NCBI GenBank assembly: GCA_947501325.1
Contig: CANMVC010000001.1
Span: forward strand, 620,001-684,000
Direction of reading: 5' to 3'
Length of the DNA stretch: 64,000 bases
From: an uncultured Sphingomonadaceae bacterium
GTDB taxonomy: Bacteria > Pseudomonadota > Alphaproteobacteria > Sphingomonadales > Sphingomonadaceae
Every line of letters starts with the position of its first letter. The first letter of the stretch is position 1. Below the pieces are notes generated by a model, which saw only the letters and a program-made list of their open reading frames with translations, did not search any database and was not told where the DNA came from. Positions 46,010 through 54,623 of the stretch are shown here, in pieces. The translations under genes were made by a program, and so were the position numbers.

Positions 46010-46720
46010 TTAGGCGCTTTCCGCTGCGTTTTCCAGTGAATCGGCAGTGTCATCATCATTTTCTTCTGCACCATCTTCGTTAAGTTCCTGTTCCAATGGC
46101 AATTCATCTTCTGCTTCCATCTCAAGCCGTTCGAGCGCCAGGTCGACCGGATCCAGCAAACCGGCAGCTTTCAGGTCATCAATGCCCGGCAGTTCCTTGC
46201 GACTCTGAAGGCCGAAATGGGTCAGAAACTCGGCCGTTGTGGCGTAAATCAGTGGTCGGCCAGGCACTTCGCGGCGCCCCGCCGGACGGACCCAACCCGC
46301 CTCCATCAGCACATCGAGCGTGCCTTTTGCGACCTGAACGCCCCGAATAGCCTCTATCTCGGCGCGACTGACGGGTTCGTGATAAGCAATAATCGCCAGC
46401 GTTTCCATGCCCGCACGGCTGATCTTGCGCAGTTCGGCGCGTTCCCGGCGGAGGAGATGCGAGAGATCATGAGCGGTTTGAAAATGCCAGCGGTCGCCGG
46501 TTTTGATCAGCGAGATACCGCGTCCTGAATAGTCATTCTGCAAATCGTTAAGCGCGCCACGGATATCAACCTCCTCGCCGACATAGAGTTTGATGTCCGC
46601 AATCGTCATCGGATTCTCGGACGCAAATAACGTCGCCTCAACCGCTCTTGTGCCCTCGTCCATTTCGGCATTCATGCCCATGATCAGGCTGCGATCAGTT
46701 TTTTCCAGCTCATCCATCAT
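46010..46720 (-). CDS. scpB: Segregation and condensation protein ScpB
   Basis: Winged-helix kleisin-associated subunit of the SMC-ScpA-ScpB condensin. The 236 residues show AVEATLFASENPMTIADIKLYVG near 27, RDLSHLLRRE-like text, LRKISRAGMETLAIIAYHEPVSRAEIEAIRG split near 95-125, and GTLDVLMEAGWVRPAGRREVPGRPLIY near 132. A long acidic C-terminal tail follows. The start (46720 or 46717) lies inside the last codons of scpA. Confidence 0.95.
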   Translation of the reverse strand: MMDELEKTDRSLIMGMNAEMDEGTRAVEATLFASENPMTIADIKLYVGEEVDIRGALNDLQNDYSGRGISLIKTGDRWHFQTAHDLSHLLRRERAELRKISRAGMETLAIIAYHEPVSRAEIEAIRGVQVAKGTLDVLMEAGWVRPAGRREVPGRPLIYATTAEFLTHFGLQSRKELPGIDDLKAAGLLDPVDLALERLEMEAEDELPLEQELNEDGAEENDDDTADSLENAAESA

Positions 46721-47489
46721 TGCTTGCTTTCAACTTTAGGGGCGCAAAGCTCTCTTCCTGACTGAGCACCAATTTTCCCTGCCGCGCCAGCTCGAGCGCG
46801 GCGACGAAACTCGATGCCAGCGCCGATTTGCGCAATTGCGGTGGAGCGCCGGGGGGCAAAAAGGCCCGGATATCCATCCAGTCAATGGCTTCGCCGAGCA
46901 TCAAGGATACTCGCGCCAACGCATCTTCGAGCGTCATCACCATCCGTTGTTTCACGATATGGACCGGTGGAACACTGCGCAGCTTGACCCGGCCATAGGC
47001 GGAAATCAGGTCAAAATATTCCGCCTGCCAATGCCGGTTTTTCACAACCCGCAGACCTTCGGGCGCCCCGCGGGCAAAGACATCGCGGCCAATCCGATCG
47101 CGAGCGAGCAGCCGTGCACCCGCCTCGCGCATCGCGTTGAGCCGCTCCAGCCGCATTTGCAGGCGCAGTGCCAGTTCTTCCGGTGAGGGATCAATTTCAG
47201 GGTCTTTGGGCAACAAAAGGCCGGATTTGAGATAGGTCAGCCAAGCCGCCATCACCAGATAATCCGCCGCCAGCTCCAGCTTAAGACTTTGCGCATCGGC
47301 GATATATTTCAGATATTGCTGGACCAATTCCAGTATCGAGATTTCCCGCAGATCGACTTTCTGATTGCGTGCGAGCGCCAACAAGAGATCAAGCGGCCCC
47401 TCCCATCCGTCAATATTCAGCGTCAGCGATGCCTCGTCATCGGCCGGTGTTGGCGGAAAGAAAAAGCGTTCGGGTTCTTCGTCTGCCAT
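46710..47489 (-). CDS. scpA: Segregation and condensation protein ScpA
   Basis: Kleisin subunit of bacterial condensin. The 259 residues include the family signature GWEGPLDLLLALARNQKVDL near 28, ILELVQQYLKYIADA near 55 and LAADYLVMAAWLTYLKSGLLLP near 75. The C-terminal winged helix has SALASSFVAALELARQGKL near 225. Its start shares one base region with the nagZ stop at 47489, so the two genes abut. It overlaps scpB by 11 bases. Confidence 0.95.
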   Translation of the reverse strand: MADEEPERFFFPPTPADDEASLTLNIDGWEGPLDLLLALARNQKVDLREISILELVQQYLKYIADAQSLKLELAADYLVMAAWLTYLKSGLLLPKDPEIDPSPEELALRLQMRLERLNAMREAGARLLARDRIGRDVFARGAPEGLRVVKNRHWQAEYFDLISAYGRVKLRSVPPVHIVKQRMVMTLEDALARVSLMLGEAIDWMDIRAFLPPGAPPQLRKSALASSFVAALELARQGKLVLSQEESFAPLKLKASNDG

Positions 47490-48496
47490 CAGGCCGCCGC
47501 CAACAGGGCGTCTCGGCGGGAGAGAAGGTCCGCCAGCTCAACCGGTTCCATGGCCTGATCCAAGGTGGCCATCGCCTTATCAAGCCGCGCGCGCGAACCA
47601 TCGCTAATCTCGCCTAGCAACTCGGCAATACCGACCATCTCGTCCATCCGCCCCCAGCAATTGAGCGCAATGTCACAACCCGCCGCGACCACATCGCGTG
47701 CGCGTTCGGGCACTTCGCCTTTCAACGCCTTCATGTCGAGATCGTCCGAGAACAGCAGTCCATCAAAGCCGATGGCCCCGCGAATGATATTGTCGATAAC
47801 CGTCGGGGAAAGGCTGGCGCAACGCTCACTATCCCAGGCGGTATAGACGATATGCGCGGTCATCCCCATTGGCGCGCTGGCCAACGAACGAAAAGGCGCT
47901 AGATCCGTTTCCAGTTCTTCGGCGGATGCTGTAACCTTTGGCAATTCCATATGGCTATCGACAACCGCGCGGCCATGGCCGGGCATATGTTTGACTACAC
48001 TGACTGCGCCACCCTTGGTCTGGCCGTCGATCACGGCGCGACCCAAAGCAGCCACCTGCATCAGATCGCTGCCCATGGCGCGGTTGCCAATGGCATCTAC
48101 GGTGTCGGGTTGCCGGACATCCAGCAGCGGCAGACAATTCACGGTAATGCCGACTTCGCGAAGGCTCTCGGCAATGGCCTGTGCGTTCAACCGCGCCGCC
48201 TCAATCGCGGTTGCCGGCGCGATGTGGTAGAGCTTGTCAAAGGTTTCGCCCGGCGGGAATTTGGGCCAGACCGGCTCCTGCATCCGCGCCACGCGTCCAC
48301 CTTCCTGATCAATCAGGATGGCTAAATCATTGCGACCATGAATAGTGCGCAATGCATCGGTAAGCGCGCGCAGCTGGTCCTTGCTTTCAATATTCCGGCC
48401 GAAAATAATATATCCGGCGGGGTCGCTTTCCCTGAAAAACGCTTTTTCGTCAGCGGTCAGGCTTAATCCCGACATACCAAAAATGACCGGTTTCAT
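47489..48496 (-). CDS. nagZ: Beta-N-acetylhexosaminidase NagZ
   Basis: Family-3 glycoside hydrolase of peptidoglycan recycling; it removes GlcNAc from anhydro-muropeptides in the cytoplasm. The 335 residues have GYIIFGRNIESKDQLRALTD near 28, AILIDQEGGRVARMQEP near 58, and the NagZ signature VVKHMPGHGRAVVDSHMELP near 165 with the catalytic His and Asp loop. GLLFSDDLDMKAL near 245 carries the nucleophile Asp. It lies in the argS-SPOR-nagZ-scpA run common in alphaproteobacteria. Confidence 0.95.
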   Translation of the reverse strand: MKPVIFGMSGLSLTADEKAFFRESDPAGYIIFGRNIESKDQLRALTDALRTIHGRNDLAILIDQEGGRVARMQEPVWPKFPPGETFDKLYHIAPATAIEAARLNAQAIAESLREVGITVNCLPLLDVRQPDTVDAIGNRAMGSDLMQVAALGRAVIDGQTKGGAVSVVKHMPGHGRAVVDSHMELPKVTASAEELETDLAPFRSLASAPMGMTAHIVYTAWDSERCASLSPTVIDNIIRGAIGFDGLLFSDDLDMKALKGEVPERARDVVAAGCDIALNCWGRMDEMVGIAELLGEISDGSRARLDKAMATLDQAMEPVELADLLSRRDALLAAA

Positions 48497-48568
48497 GGCC
48501 TCACTCTACCCAATCTTGCACATAAATTCATAATTATATCATGGGGAAAATTGGGGGACCGGTAAAGC

Positions 48569-48596
48569 GGAAAGCGCCGTTATCCACAGCGCTTCC
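48569..48596 (-). terminator. Hairpin with a consensus DnaA-box in its loop
   Basis: GGAA(A)GCGC pairs with GCGCTTCC around an 11-base loop. The loop contains TTATCCACA (48580-48588), a perfect DnaA-box consensus. It lies between the SPOR gene and nagZ in a 124-base gap. A T-run is lacking, so it may be an RNA hairpin rather than a terminator; a single DnaA box can arise by chance. Confidence 0.35.
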
Positions 48597-48620
48597 CCGA
48601 TTATTGCGATTTTGAACGCC

Positions 48621-49265
48621 CTATTGCGGGACGACAAGACAGCTTTCACCGGCGGCTTTCAATCCATTGCAGATATTTTGAGCCGCCGAAACATTCGGCG
48701 CAACGGCGTTGAGACGGTAGATGGTTCCGCCTTCGACCGTTCCCTGCACAATCTTCTTCGGCAAAGCGCCAATATCGGCAAAACGACGGGAGAAGCCCGA
48801 CCATGCGCTGTCTGCCTGGCCCGTCGAACTGAATGCGCCAAGCTGGATCATCGCACTTCCGGGCGCCGATGGCGCAGTCGGAGCTGCCTTTTTAATCGGC
48901 GCTTCCACTGGCGGAGCCGTGCCCAATTTGCCAGGCGTTTCCTGTCCTTCGGAAGCCGCAAAACTCGCATCGCCTTCACCTTCAAACTGTCTGGCCTGCG
49001 GATCGTCAGGACGTACTTTATAGTCGCCTTCCTGCGCAGCGATCAGCGTGCCATCGCCGCTCAGGCCGCCAGCATCGCGGTTCTGCATCCAGTAAATACC
49101 GCCGACAATAGCGGCCAAAAGCGCTATACCCACGCCAACGAACAAGGCGACGCGAAGGGGAGAATATTCATCTTCCCCATCATAATCTTCTGCTGATTCC
49201 AGCCAAGGCAGGCGATTTTCATCGTCCAAATCCAGACTATCGCTATTCACATCAGACATACTCAA
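48621..49265 (-). CDS. SPOR domain membrane protein
   Basis: A 214-residue bitopic protein. An acidic cytoplasmic N-terminus precedes a membrane helix near 40-60 (ALFVGVGIALLAAIVGGIYW). A linker and then a C-terminal SPOR domain follow, with SAMIQLGAFSSTGQADSAWSGF near 135 and NICNGLKAAGESCLVV at the end. SPOR domains target septal denuded glycan, so a role at the division site is likely. It lies between argS and nagZ, the usual alphaproteobacterial place for this family. Confidence 0.9.
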   Translation of the reverse strand: MSMSDVNSDSLDLDDENRLPWLESAEDYDGEDEYSPLRVALFVGVGIALLAAIVGGIYWMQNRDAGGLSGDGTLIAAQEGDYKVRPDDPQARQFEGEGDASFAASEGQETPGKLGTAPPVEAPIKKAAPTAPSAPGSAMIQLGAFSSTGQADSAWSGFSRRFADIGALPKKIVQGTVEGGTIYRLNAVAPNVSAAQNICNGLKAAGESCLVVPQ

Positions 49266-49288
49266 ACCCCACAGTAATTCTCAAACGC

Positions 49289-51013
49289 CTACATTTTATC
49301 AGCGGCACTGACCCCCATCAGCGCGAGACCGTTCTTAATTACTTGCCCTAAATATTTAGCTAAGAAAAGCCTAGCAGACGTCATGGCAGGGTCGTTAACC
49401 ATGATGATCCGCATTTCAGGCCGGTCATTGCCCATATTCCAGAAGGCGTGGAACGCCGCTGCGAGGTCGTTGAGGTAGAAGGCGATCCGGTGTGGCTCAC
49501 GGCTCATAGCAGCCGATTCGACGATTCTCGGGAATTGGGCTGCTTGTTTGATGAGGTCGAGCTCTTCTGCGCCCAGCTTGTCGAGATGGTCTGGCGAAGG
49601 AGCGATATTTTCCTCTTCCGCCGCCTTTCTCAGGGTCGATTGAATCCGCGCGTGGGCATATTGCACATAGAATACCGGATTGTCCCTTGACGCCTCGGTG
49701 ACCTTGGCAAAATCAAAGTCCATCTGCGCATCGGCCTTGCGAGTCAGCATCGTGAAGCGCACGGCGTCCTTGCCCACTTCTTCGACCATATCGGCGATAG
49801 TGACAAAATTGCCCGACCGTTTAGACATTTTCTCCGGCTCGCCATCACGCAGCAGCCGGACCATCTGAATCAGCTTCACGTCAAATTGGGTTTTGCCTCC
49901 GGTCAGCGCCGCCACAGCCGCCTTGATCCGCTTGACCGTGCCGGAATGATCGGCGCCCCAAATGTCAATCAGCTCATCGGCCTTTTGGGCTTTCTGGAAA
50001 TGATAAGCGAGATCGCCGCCAAAATAGGTCCAGCTGCCGTTGGATTTCTTGATGGGCCGGTCCTGATCATCACCAAATTGTGTGGAACGGAACAGCGGCA
50101 GTTCGACTGCCTCCCAGTCATCAATCGTCTTGCCTTTGGGTTTTTCCAAGACGCCATCATAGACCAGATCGCGAGACCGCAATTCGGCTTCAGCGGCATC
50201 AGCTTTCCCCGCTTCATGCAATTCCGCTTCCGAAGAGAAGACATCATGTTTTATGCCGAGCAACGCCAGATCGGCCCGGATCATGTCCATCATGCCGGCA
50301 ACAGCCGCCTTGCGAAAAATCGGCAGCCATTCATCAATCGGCGCATCAACATATTTGTCGCCATATTGCTGTGCCAACGCCCAGCCGACGGGTTTCAGAT
50401 AGTCTCCGGGATATAGGCCTTCCGGAATGGCCAAAATCGTTTCGCCCAGCGCTTCACGATAGCGGATGTGAACGGATTCCGCGAGAATATCGACCTGCGC
50501 ACCAGCGTCATTCACATAATATTCGCGGATCACCTTGTGGCCGATAAATTCGAGCAAATCGGCCAGCGCATCGCCGACCACCGCGCCGCGACAATGGCCC
50601 ATATGCATCGGGCCGGTCGGGTTGGCCGAGACATATTCGACATTGACGGTAACACCCTGCCCCTTGGTCGAGCGGCCATAATCAGCGCCCAGAGCGGCAA
50701 TTTCCTTAAGTTCGGCAATCAGCACCGCGTCGCTTACACGCAGATTGATGAAACCTGGTCCGGCCATCTCTGCCGTCTTGACGTCATCCAGCGCCGCCAG
50801 TTTTTCGACAATCTTTTGCGCCAAATCACGCGGTTTTTCGCCAGCTGCCTTGGACAATACCATCGCGGCATTGGTTGACAGGTCACCGTGCGAAGGATCG
50901 CGCGGCGGCTCCAGCGTCACATTTTTGCGATCCAGATCCGCTGGCAGATCACCGCTGGCGACCAGATCGTCGAGCGCTTTGTTTATGTGGTGCTGAAAAA
51001 TATCGAACAGCAT
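49289..51013 (-). CDS. argS: Arginine--tRNA ligase
   Basis: Class Ia aminoacyl-tRNA synthetase. The 574 residues include the HIGH-type motif VSANPTGPMHMGHCRGAV (HMGH at 137-140), VREYYVNDAGAQVDILAES-like text near 165, DHSGTVKRIKAAVAALTGG near 345, and the KMSKS-type motif EPEKMSKRSGNFVTIADM near 385. The C-terminal DALR anticodon domain has EPHRIAFYLNDLAAAFHAFWN near 520. First gene of the run leading to nagZ and scpAB. Confidence 0.97.
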   Translation of the reverse strand: MLFDIFQHHINKALDDLVASGDLPADLDRKNVTLEPPRDPSHGDLSTNAAMVLSKAAGEKPRDLAQKIVEKLAALDDVKTAEMAGPGFINLRVSDAVLIAELKEIAALGADYGRSTKGQGVTVNVEYVSANPTGPMHMGHCRGAVVGDALADLLEFIGHKVIREYYVNDAGAQVDILAESVHIRYREALGETILAIPEGLYPGDYLKPVGWALAQQYGDKYVDAPIDEWLPIFRKAAVAGMMDMIRADLALLGIKHDVFSSEAELHEAGKADAAEAELRSRDLVYDGVLEKPKGKTIDDWEAVELPLFRSTQFGDDQDRPIKKSNGSWTYFGGDLAYHFQKAQKADELIDIWGADHSGTVKRIKAAVAALTGGKTQFDVKLIQMVRLLRDGEPEKMSKRSGNFVTIADMVEEVGKDAVRFTMLTRKADAQMDFDFAKVTEASRDNPVFYVQYAHARIQSTLRKAAEEENIAPSPDHLDKLGAEELDLIKQAAQFPRIVESAAMSREPHRIAFYLNDLAAAFHAFWNMGNDRPEMRIIMVNDPAMTSARLFLAKYLGQVIKNGLALMGVSAADKM

Positions 51014-51086
51014 GGCTTCACCCCAATTTTCAATAGACTATCGCGCCCGAACCTGCCGAGCAAATTACCGTTATAACCAGAGAACC

Positions 51087-51746
51087 TTATCGGGTCGCGT
51101 TATATTGCAGCTGTTCCGGGGTCAGCTGAAATCCGATCAAAAGCTCAAAAGTAGAACGCGCAACCGCAGCCCGCACGGCTGGATCCGCCAATGGGTCCAA
51201 AGCGGCGTCAGGATCACCAGGCTTTCTTTTACGGGTAATTCTTTCAATAACATCTTCCGGTAAACGCGCCGCTGACGCATCAATATAGGAGCCTGCCTTG
51301 CCGGAAGCAGAGGCGCGATATTGACCATCGGCAAAACTAAGCGTCACATTATTGACGCGCTTGGCAACAACCGCTGTTCCGCCCTGCACCACGGTGGAGA
51401 AATAGGGAACGGTCACGGTCCGGGCGCCTTCAGGACGGGAGCGAATGGCATAGACATCGAATGTCGCTTCGGAATAAATCCGTGCGCCTTCACTGTTACA
51501 GGTCGAACGGACATTGGTGATATTGGCCACCACATCAATTGCGCTGGCATCGGTGCTGCCAACCGGATCGAAAACCGTAATGTCGCCGGTATGATCCGGA
51601 ACAGCCACTGCAGGACAACCGCTTCGTGTCACGCTGACACCGACACCGGAGCTAACGTCAAGCTCCCCATCACGGGCGCAGCCCGCCAATGCCAAAATCG
51701 TTACACCGGTCAATAGCAGCTTGTTCAAACGCCCTTTGAGTATCAT
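51087..51746 (-). CDS. Hypothetical lipoprotein
   Basis: A 219-residue lipoprotein with signal KLLLTGVTILALAGC (Cys23). I recognise no named domain. The mature part is beta-rich (DVVANITNVRSTCNSEGARI, YSEATFDVYAIRSRPEGARTV), contains a Cys pair and ends in a helical segment. Similar proteins are common as conserved hypotheticals in sphingomonads, from memory. It is divergent from ispH across a 157-base gap with two palindromes. Confidence 0.75.
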   Translation of the reverse strand: MILKGRLNKLLLTGVTILALAGCARDGELDVSSGVGVSVTRSGCPAVAVPDHTGDITVFDPVGSTDASAIDVVANITNVRSTCNSEGARIYSEATFDVYAIRSRPEGARTVTVPYFSTVVQGGTAVVAKRVNNVTLSFADGQYRASASGKAGSYIDASAARLPEDVIERITRKRKPGDPDAALDPLADPAVRAAVARSTFELLIGFQLTPEQLQYNATR

Positions 51747-51775
51747 GCCTATTCCTTGTCTTTAGTCCCGTTTCG

Positions 51776-51816
51776 CGCAGATATTATCTGCGTCCTTGTT
51801 CAGGGTTTCGAAACCC
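51776..51816. promoter_or_regulatory. Two perfect palindromes in the lipoprotein/ispH divergent gap
   Basis: CGCAGATATTATCTGCG (51776-51792) has 8-bp perfect arms about a single T. AGGGTTTCGAAACCCT (51802-51817) is a perfect 16-bp palindrome. They are about ten bases apart, roughly 30-70 bases upstream of the lipoprotein start and 90-130 bases upstream of ispH. Operator sites for a dimeric regulator are plausible; no regulator can be named. Confidence 0.5.
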
Positions 51817-51903
51817 TTATCTATGCCTTTAAGACCGCGCAACCATCCATAGGATGAACAGACGGGCTTTTCGCAGCGTCCGTTTTTCAGTAAGGCTTCG
51901 ATT

Positions 51904-52863
51904 ATGAATCATCCAAGATCAGAAAAACCCCGTATTAGCTTGCTTGTAGCCGCCCCTCGCGGCTTTTGTGCCGGCGTGGATCGCGCCATAAAAATTGTCG
52001 AGCTGGCGATCGAAAAATATGGAGCGCCGGTCTATGTCCGCCATGAAATTGTCCATAATCGCTATGTTGTCGATGAATTAAAGACATTGGGCGCCATTTT
52101 TGTCGAAGAGCTGGACGAAGTGCCGGACGGCGTACCGGTGGTGTTTTCCGCCCATGGTGTGCCAAAAGCGGTCCCCCACAAAGCGGAGGAGCGCGGGCTG
52201 GAATATCTTGATGCCACTTGTCCCTTGGTATCGAAAGTACACCGTCAAGCAGAGCGTCAGGTCGAGGCGGGGCGCCACATCATATTTGTCGGTCACGAAA
52301 ACCACCCCGAGGTCATTGGAACATTCGGTCAGGTTGATGAGGGATTGATGACATTGGTCGAAACGGTGGAAGATGTGGCTGCGCTGAATCCGGCCGACCC
52401 GGACAAATTGTCTTTCCTGACGCAGACCACCTTGTCCGTCGATGATACTAGAGCGATCGTCCTAGCATTGCAGGAACGCTTTCCATCCATTGTCGGCCCA
52501 AAAGGCGAAGATATTTGTTACGCCACTTCCAACCGCCAGGAAGCCGTGAAGAGCATCGCAAAATCCTGTGACCTGGTGTTGGTCATTGGCGCGCCGAACA
52601 GTTCCAACAGCCTGCGGCTCGTCGAAGTGGCCGAGCGGGAAGGAACCGATTCCTATTTGATCCAGCGAGCCGACGAGATTGACATGGCATGGCTGGAAGG
52701 CGTCGGAACATTGGGATTAACGGCGGGAGCATCCGCGCCTGAAATATTGGTCCGCGAAGTGGTCAACCGGCTTGCGCAGGATTATACTATTGACGAACAA
52801 AAAGTCGAAACCACTGACGAACGCATGGTTTTCAAACTACCGCGCGGGCTCGAAACCGCCTGA
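51904..52863 (+). CDS. ispH: 4-hydroxy-3-methylbut-2-enyl diphosphate reductase
   Basis: Last enzyme of the MEP isoprenoid pathway, a [4Fe-4S] protein. The 319 residues show [20 protein letters not shown] near 9, with the first cluster Cys. Also visible are [22 protein letters not shown] near 38, [20 protein letters not shown] near 97 with the second Cys, [17 protein letters not shown] near 200 with the third Cys, and [16 protein letters not shown] near 225. The TGA shares its A with the thrB ATG, so ispH-thrB-rnhA form an operon. Confidence 0.97.
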   Translation: MNHPRSEKPRISLLVAAPRGFCAGVDRAIKIVELAIEKYGAPVYVRHEIVHNRYVVDELKTLGAIFVEELDEVPDGVPVVFSAHGVPKAVPHKAEERGLEYLDATCPLVSKVHRQAERQVEAGRHIIFVGHENHPEVIGTFGQVDEGLMTLVETVEDVAALNPADPDKLSFLTQTTLSVDDTRAIVLALQERFPSIVGPKGEDICYATSNRQEAVKSIAKSCDLVLVIGAPNSSNSLRLVEVAEREGTDSYLIQRADEIDMAWLEGVGTLGLTAGASAPEILVREVVNRLAQDYTIDEQKVETTDERMVFKLPRGLETA

Positions 52864-53822
52864 TGGCAGTCTATACGAAGGTTAGTGCGGAAGAGATTGA
52901 AGGTTTTCTGACCCGCTTTGATGTCGGGACACTGGTATCGGCAAAAGGCATTGCCGAGGGCGTCGAGAATAGCAATTATCTGATCGAAACGACGCAAGAT
53001 CGATTCATTTTGACGCTCTATGAGAAGCGCGTGGACCCGGAAGACTTGCCGTTTTTCATTGCCATGCTGGATCATCTCGCGGCCAGACATTGCCCGGTAC
53101 CACCGATGATCGCCGACCGCCAGGGTGGGGTGATACAGGAATTATGCGGCAAGTCTGCCTGCCTGATCAAATTCCTGCCTGGCATTTCCGTCACCATACC
53201 AACAGCCCGTCAAGCACAAGCAACGGGTCGCGCATTGGGTGAGATGCACGAAGCGCTAAAAGATTTTTCCGGCTATCGCGCCAACAGCATGAACCATGAC
53301 ACCTGGCGCAAACTTGCCGTGGATTGTGGCCCAGGCGAACTGGACGCCATAGCGCCCGGATTACATGATCTGGTCGAGAGGGAACTTGATCATCTTGATC
53401 AGCACTGGCCCGAAAGCTTGCCGACATCTGTTATCCATGCCGACCTGTTCCCGGACAACGTGCTGATGCTGGATGATCAGGTCACGGGTCTGATCGACTT
53501 TTATTTTTCCTGCACCGATATCCGGGCTTATGATGTTGCGGTGACCCATGCCGCCTGGTGTTTCTCAGAAGATGGCACCATATTTGACACTGCAGTCTCC
53601 AAGGCATTGATTGCCGGCTATGATGAAACATTCCCTTTAAACGCCGACGAACGGGCGGTGTTGCCCCTGCTGGCGCGTGGCGCATCGCTGCGCTTCATGC
53701 TTACCCGGGCGTTTGACTGGATCAACACCCCCGCCGACGCTTTGGTGACTCGCAAAGACCCGACCGCTTTTCTCAACCGCCTGAAATATTATCAGGCCCA
53801 TCCGGATATTTTCAAAGCATGA
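52863..53822 (+). CDS. thrB: Homoserine kinase (APH-fold type)
   Basis: Phosphorylates homoserine for threonine synthesis. This is the aminoglycoside-phosphotransferase-fold ThrB found in alphaproteobacteria, not the GHMP-kinase type. The 319 residues begin [20 protein letters not shown], then [20 protein letters not shown] near 30 and [18 protein letters not shown] near 100. The catalytic loop [21 protein letters not shown] is near 190, followed by [18 protein letters not shown]. It overlaps rnhA by four bases. Confidence 0.95.
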   Translation: MAVYTKVSAEEIEGFLTRFDVGTLVSAKGIAEGVENSNYLIETTQDRFILTLYEKRVDPEDLPFFIAMLDHLAARHCPVPPMIADRQGGVIQELCGKSACLIKFLPGISVTIPTARQAQATGRALGEMHEALKDFSGYRANSMNHDTWRKLAVDCGPGELDAIAPGLHDLVERELDHLDQHWPESLPTSVIHADLFPDNVLMLDDQVTGLIDFYFSCTDIRAYDVAVTHAAWCFSEDGTIFDTAVSKALIAGYDETFPLNADERAVLPLLARGASLRFMLTRAFDWINTPADALVTRKDPTAFLNRLKYYQAHPDIFKA

Positions 53823-54283
53823 GCGATCCGTCCCCAAAGCCATCTTATGTCGAAATAGCCACGGATGGCGCGTGCAAGGGCAATCCCGGCCCAGGCGGCT
53901 GGGGCGCTCTGATCCGCTTCGGTGACAAGGAAAAGGAAATATCCGGCGGCGAACCGGATACCACCAATAACCGAATGGAATTGCGCGCGGCGATTGAGGC
54001 GCTCAATGCATTGAAACGCCCGTGCAAAGTCAAACTGTCCATCGACAGCACCTATGTAAAAGACGGAATAACCCAATGGGTGTTTAACTGGCAGAAAAAT
54101 GGCTGGCGCACAGCGGCGAAAAAGCCGGTCAAGAATGCCGATCTCTGGCAGGACCTGCTTGAGGCGGTCAAGCGTCACGATATCGAATGGCATTGGGTGA
54201 AAGGCCATGCTGGCGACGCGGATAATGAGCGAGCCGATATACTCGCCAGTGATGCAGCCCTTAATGTGGCTGCGGGTCAGTAG
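53819..54283 (+). CDS. rnhA: Ribonuclease HI
   Basis: Cleaves RNA in RNA:DNA hybrids. The 154 residues contain the four carboxylates: Asp in [16 protein letters not shown] near 14, Glu in [16 protein letters not shown] near 52, Asp in [15 protein letters not shown] near 75, and Asp in [20 protein letters not shown] near 135. The thrB-rnhA overlap is usual in alphaproteobacteria. Confidence 0.97.
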   Translation: MSDPSPKPSYVEIATDGACKGNPGPGGWGALIRFGDKEKEISGGEPDTTNNRMELRAAIEALNALKRPCKVKLSIDSTYVKDGITQWVFNWQKNGWRTAAKKPVKNADLWQDLLEAVKRHDIEWHWVKGHAGDADNERADILASDAALNVAAGQ

Positions 54284-54291
54284 CCGATATT

Positions 54292-54320
54292 CGCCATCCC
54301 AGCATAAACCGGGATGACGA
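54292..54320. terminator. Hairpin between rnhA and the DUF1508 gene
   Basis: CATCCC-AGCATAAACC-GGGATG, a 6-bp stem between two converging genes. The sequence resembles the dispersed GTCATCCC...GGGATGAC type of intergenic repeat. It could stop transcription from both sides; no long T-run is present. Confidence 0.4.
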
Positions 54321-54337
54321 TAAATTGTTCAGCGGCT

Positions 54338-54514
54338 CTAGCTGTTATCTTCGACCTCGGCACCGGGACCATTTTTAATGATCGAAGCAATCGCATTTTT
54401 GGCGCTCGCCTTGCTGGCATAGCCTTCGGTAGAAAACATGATTTCGCTGTTATGTTTGAAGCGAACCCGGAATTCGCCTTTTTTATCTTTATAAATTTCA
54501 AATTTATGCGCCAT
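54338..54514 (-). CDS. DUF1508 (YegP-like) small protein
   Basis: A 58-residue gene. It begins MAHKFEIYKDKKGEFRVRFK, continues HNSEIMFSTEGYASKASAKN and ends AIASIIKNGPGAEVEDNS. This is one copy of the DUF1508 motif, where the pattern is F-x-(I/V)-Y-K-D-x-x-G-x-(F/Y)-R-x-R, E-x-(I/M)-x-x-S-E-G-Y and K-x-x-A-x-x-x-I-x-x-(V/I)-K. AAGGAG lies nine bases before the ATG. Function is unknown in the family. It converges on rnhA. Confidence 0.88.
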   Translation of the reverse strand: MAHKFEIYKDKKGEFRVRFKHNSEIMFSTEGYASKASAKNAIASIIKNGPGAEVEDNS

Positions 54515-54623
54515 ATTTCCACACTCCTTTTTAGGCCTATGCTGGCCCTTAATCGGTCCCTATCGGACAAGGGATTTATTGCGTCTTAAGCTTCTGAACG
54601 CAATGGCCAATTTGTAAATCTGT

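Noticed and set aside
48580-48588. Possible replication origin from the DnaA box
   Set aside because: Only one box was seen, with no AT-rich unwinding region, no DnaA-box cluster and no origin-linked genes nearby.
54277-54570. 97-residue minus-strand open frame over the rnhA/DUF1508 junction
   Set aside because: The DUF1508 gene in the other minus-strand frame explains the region and has the ribosome site; the longer frame runs through the intergenic hairpin.
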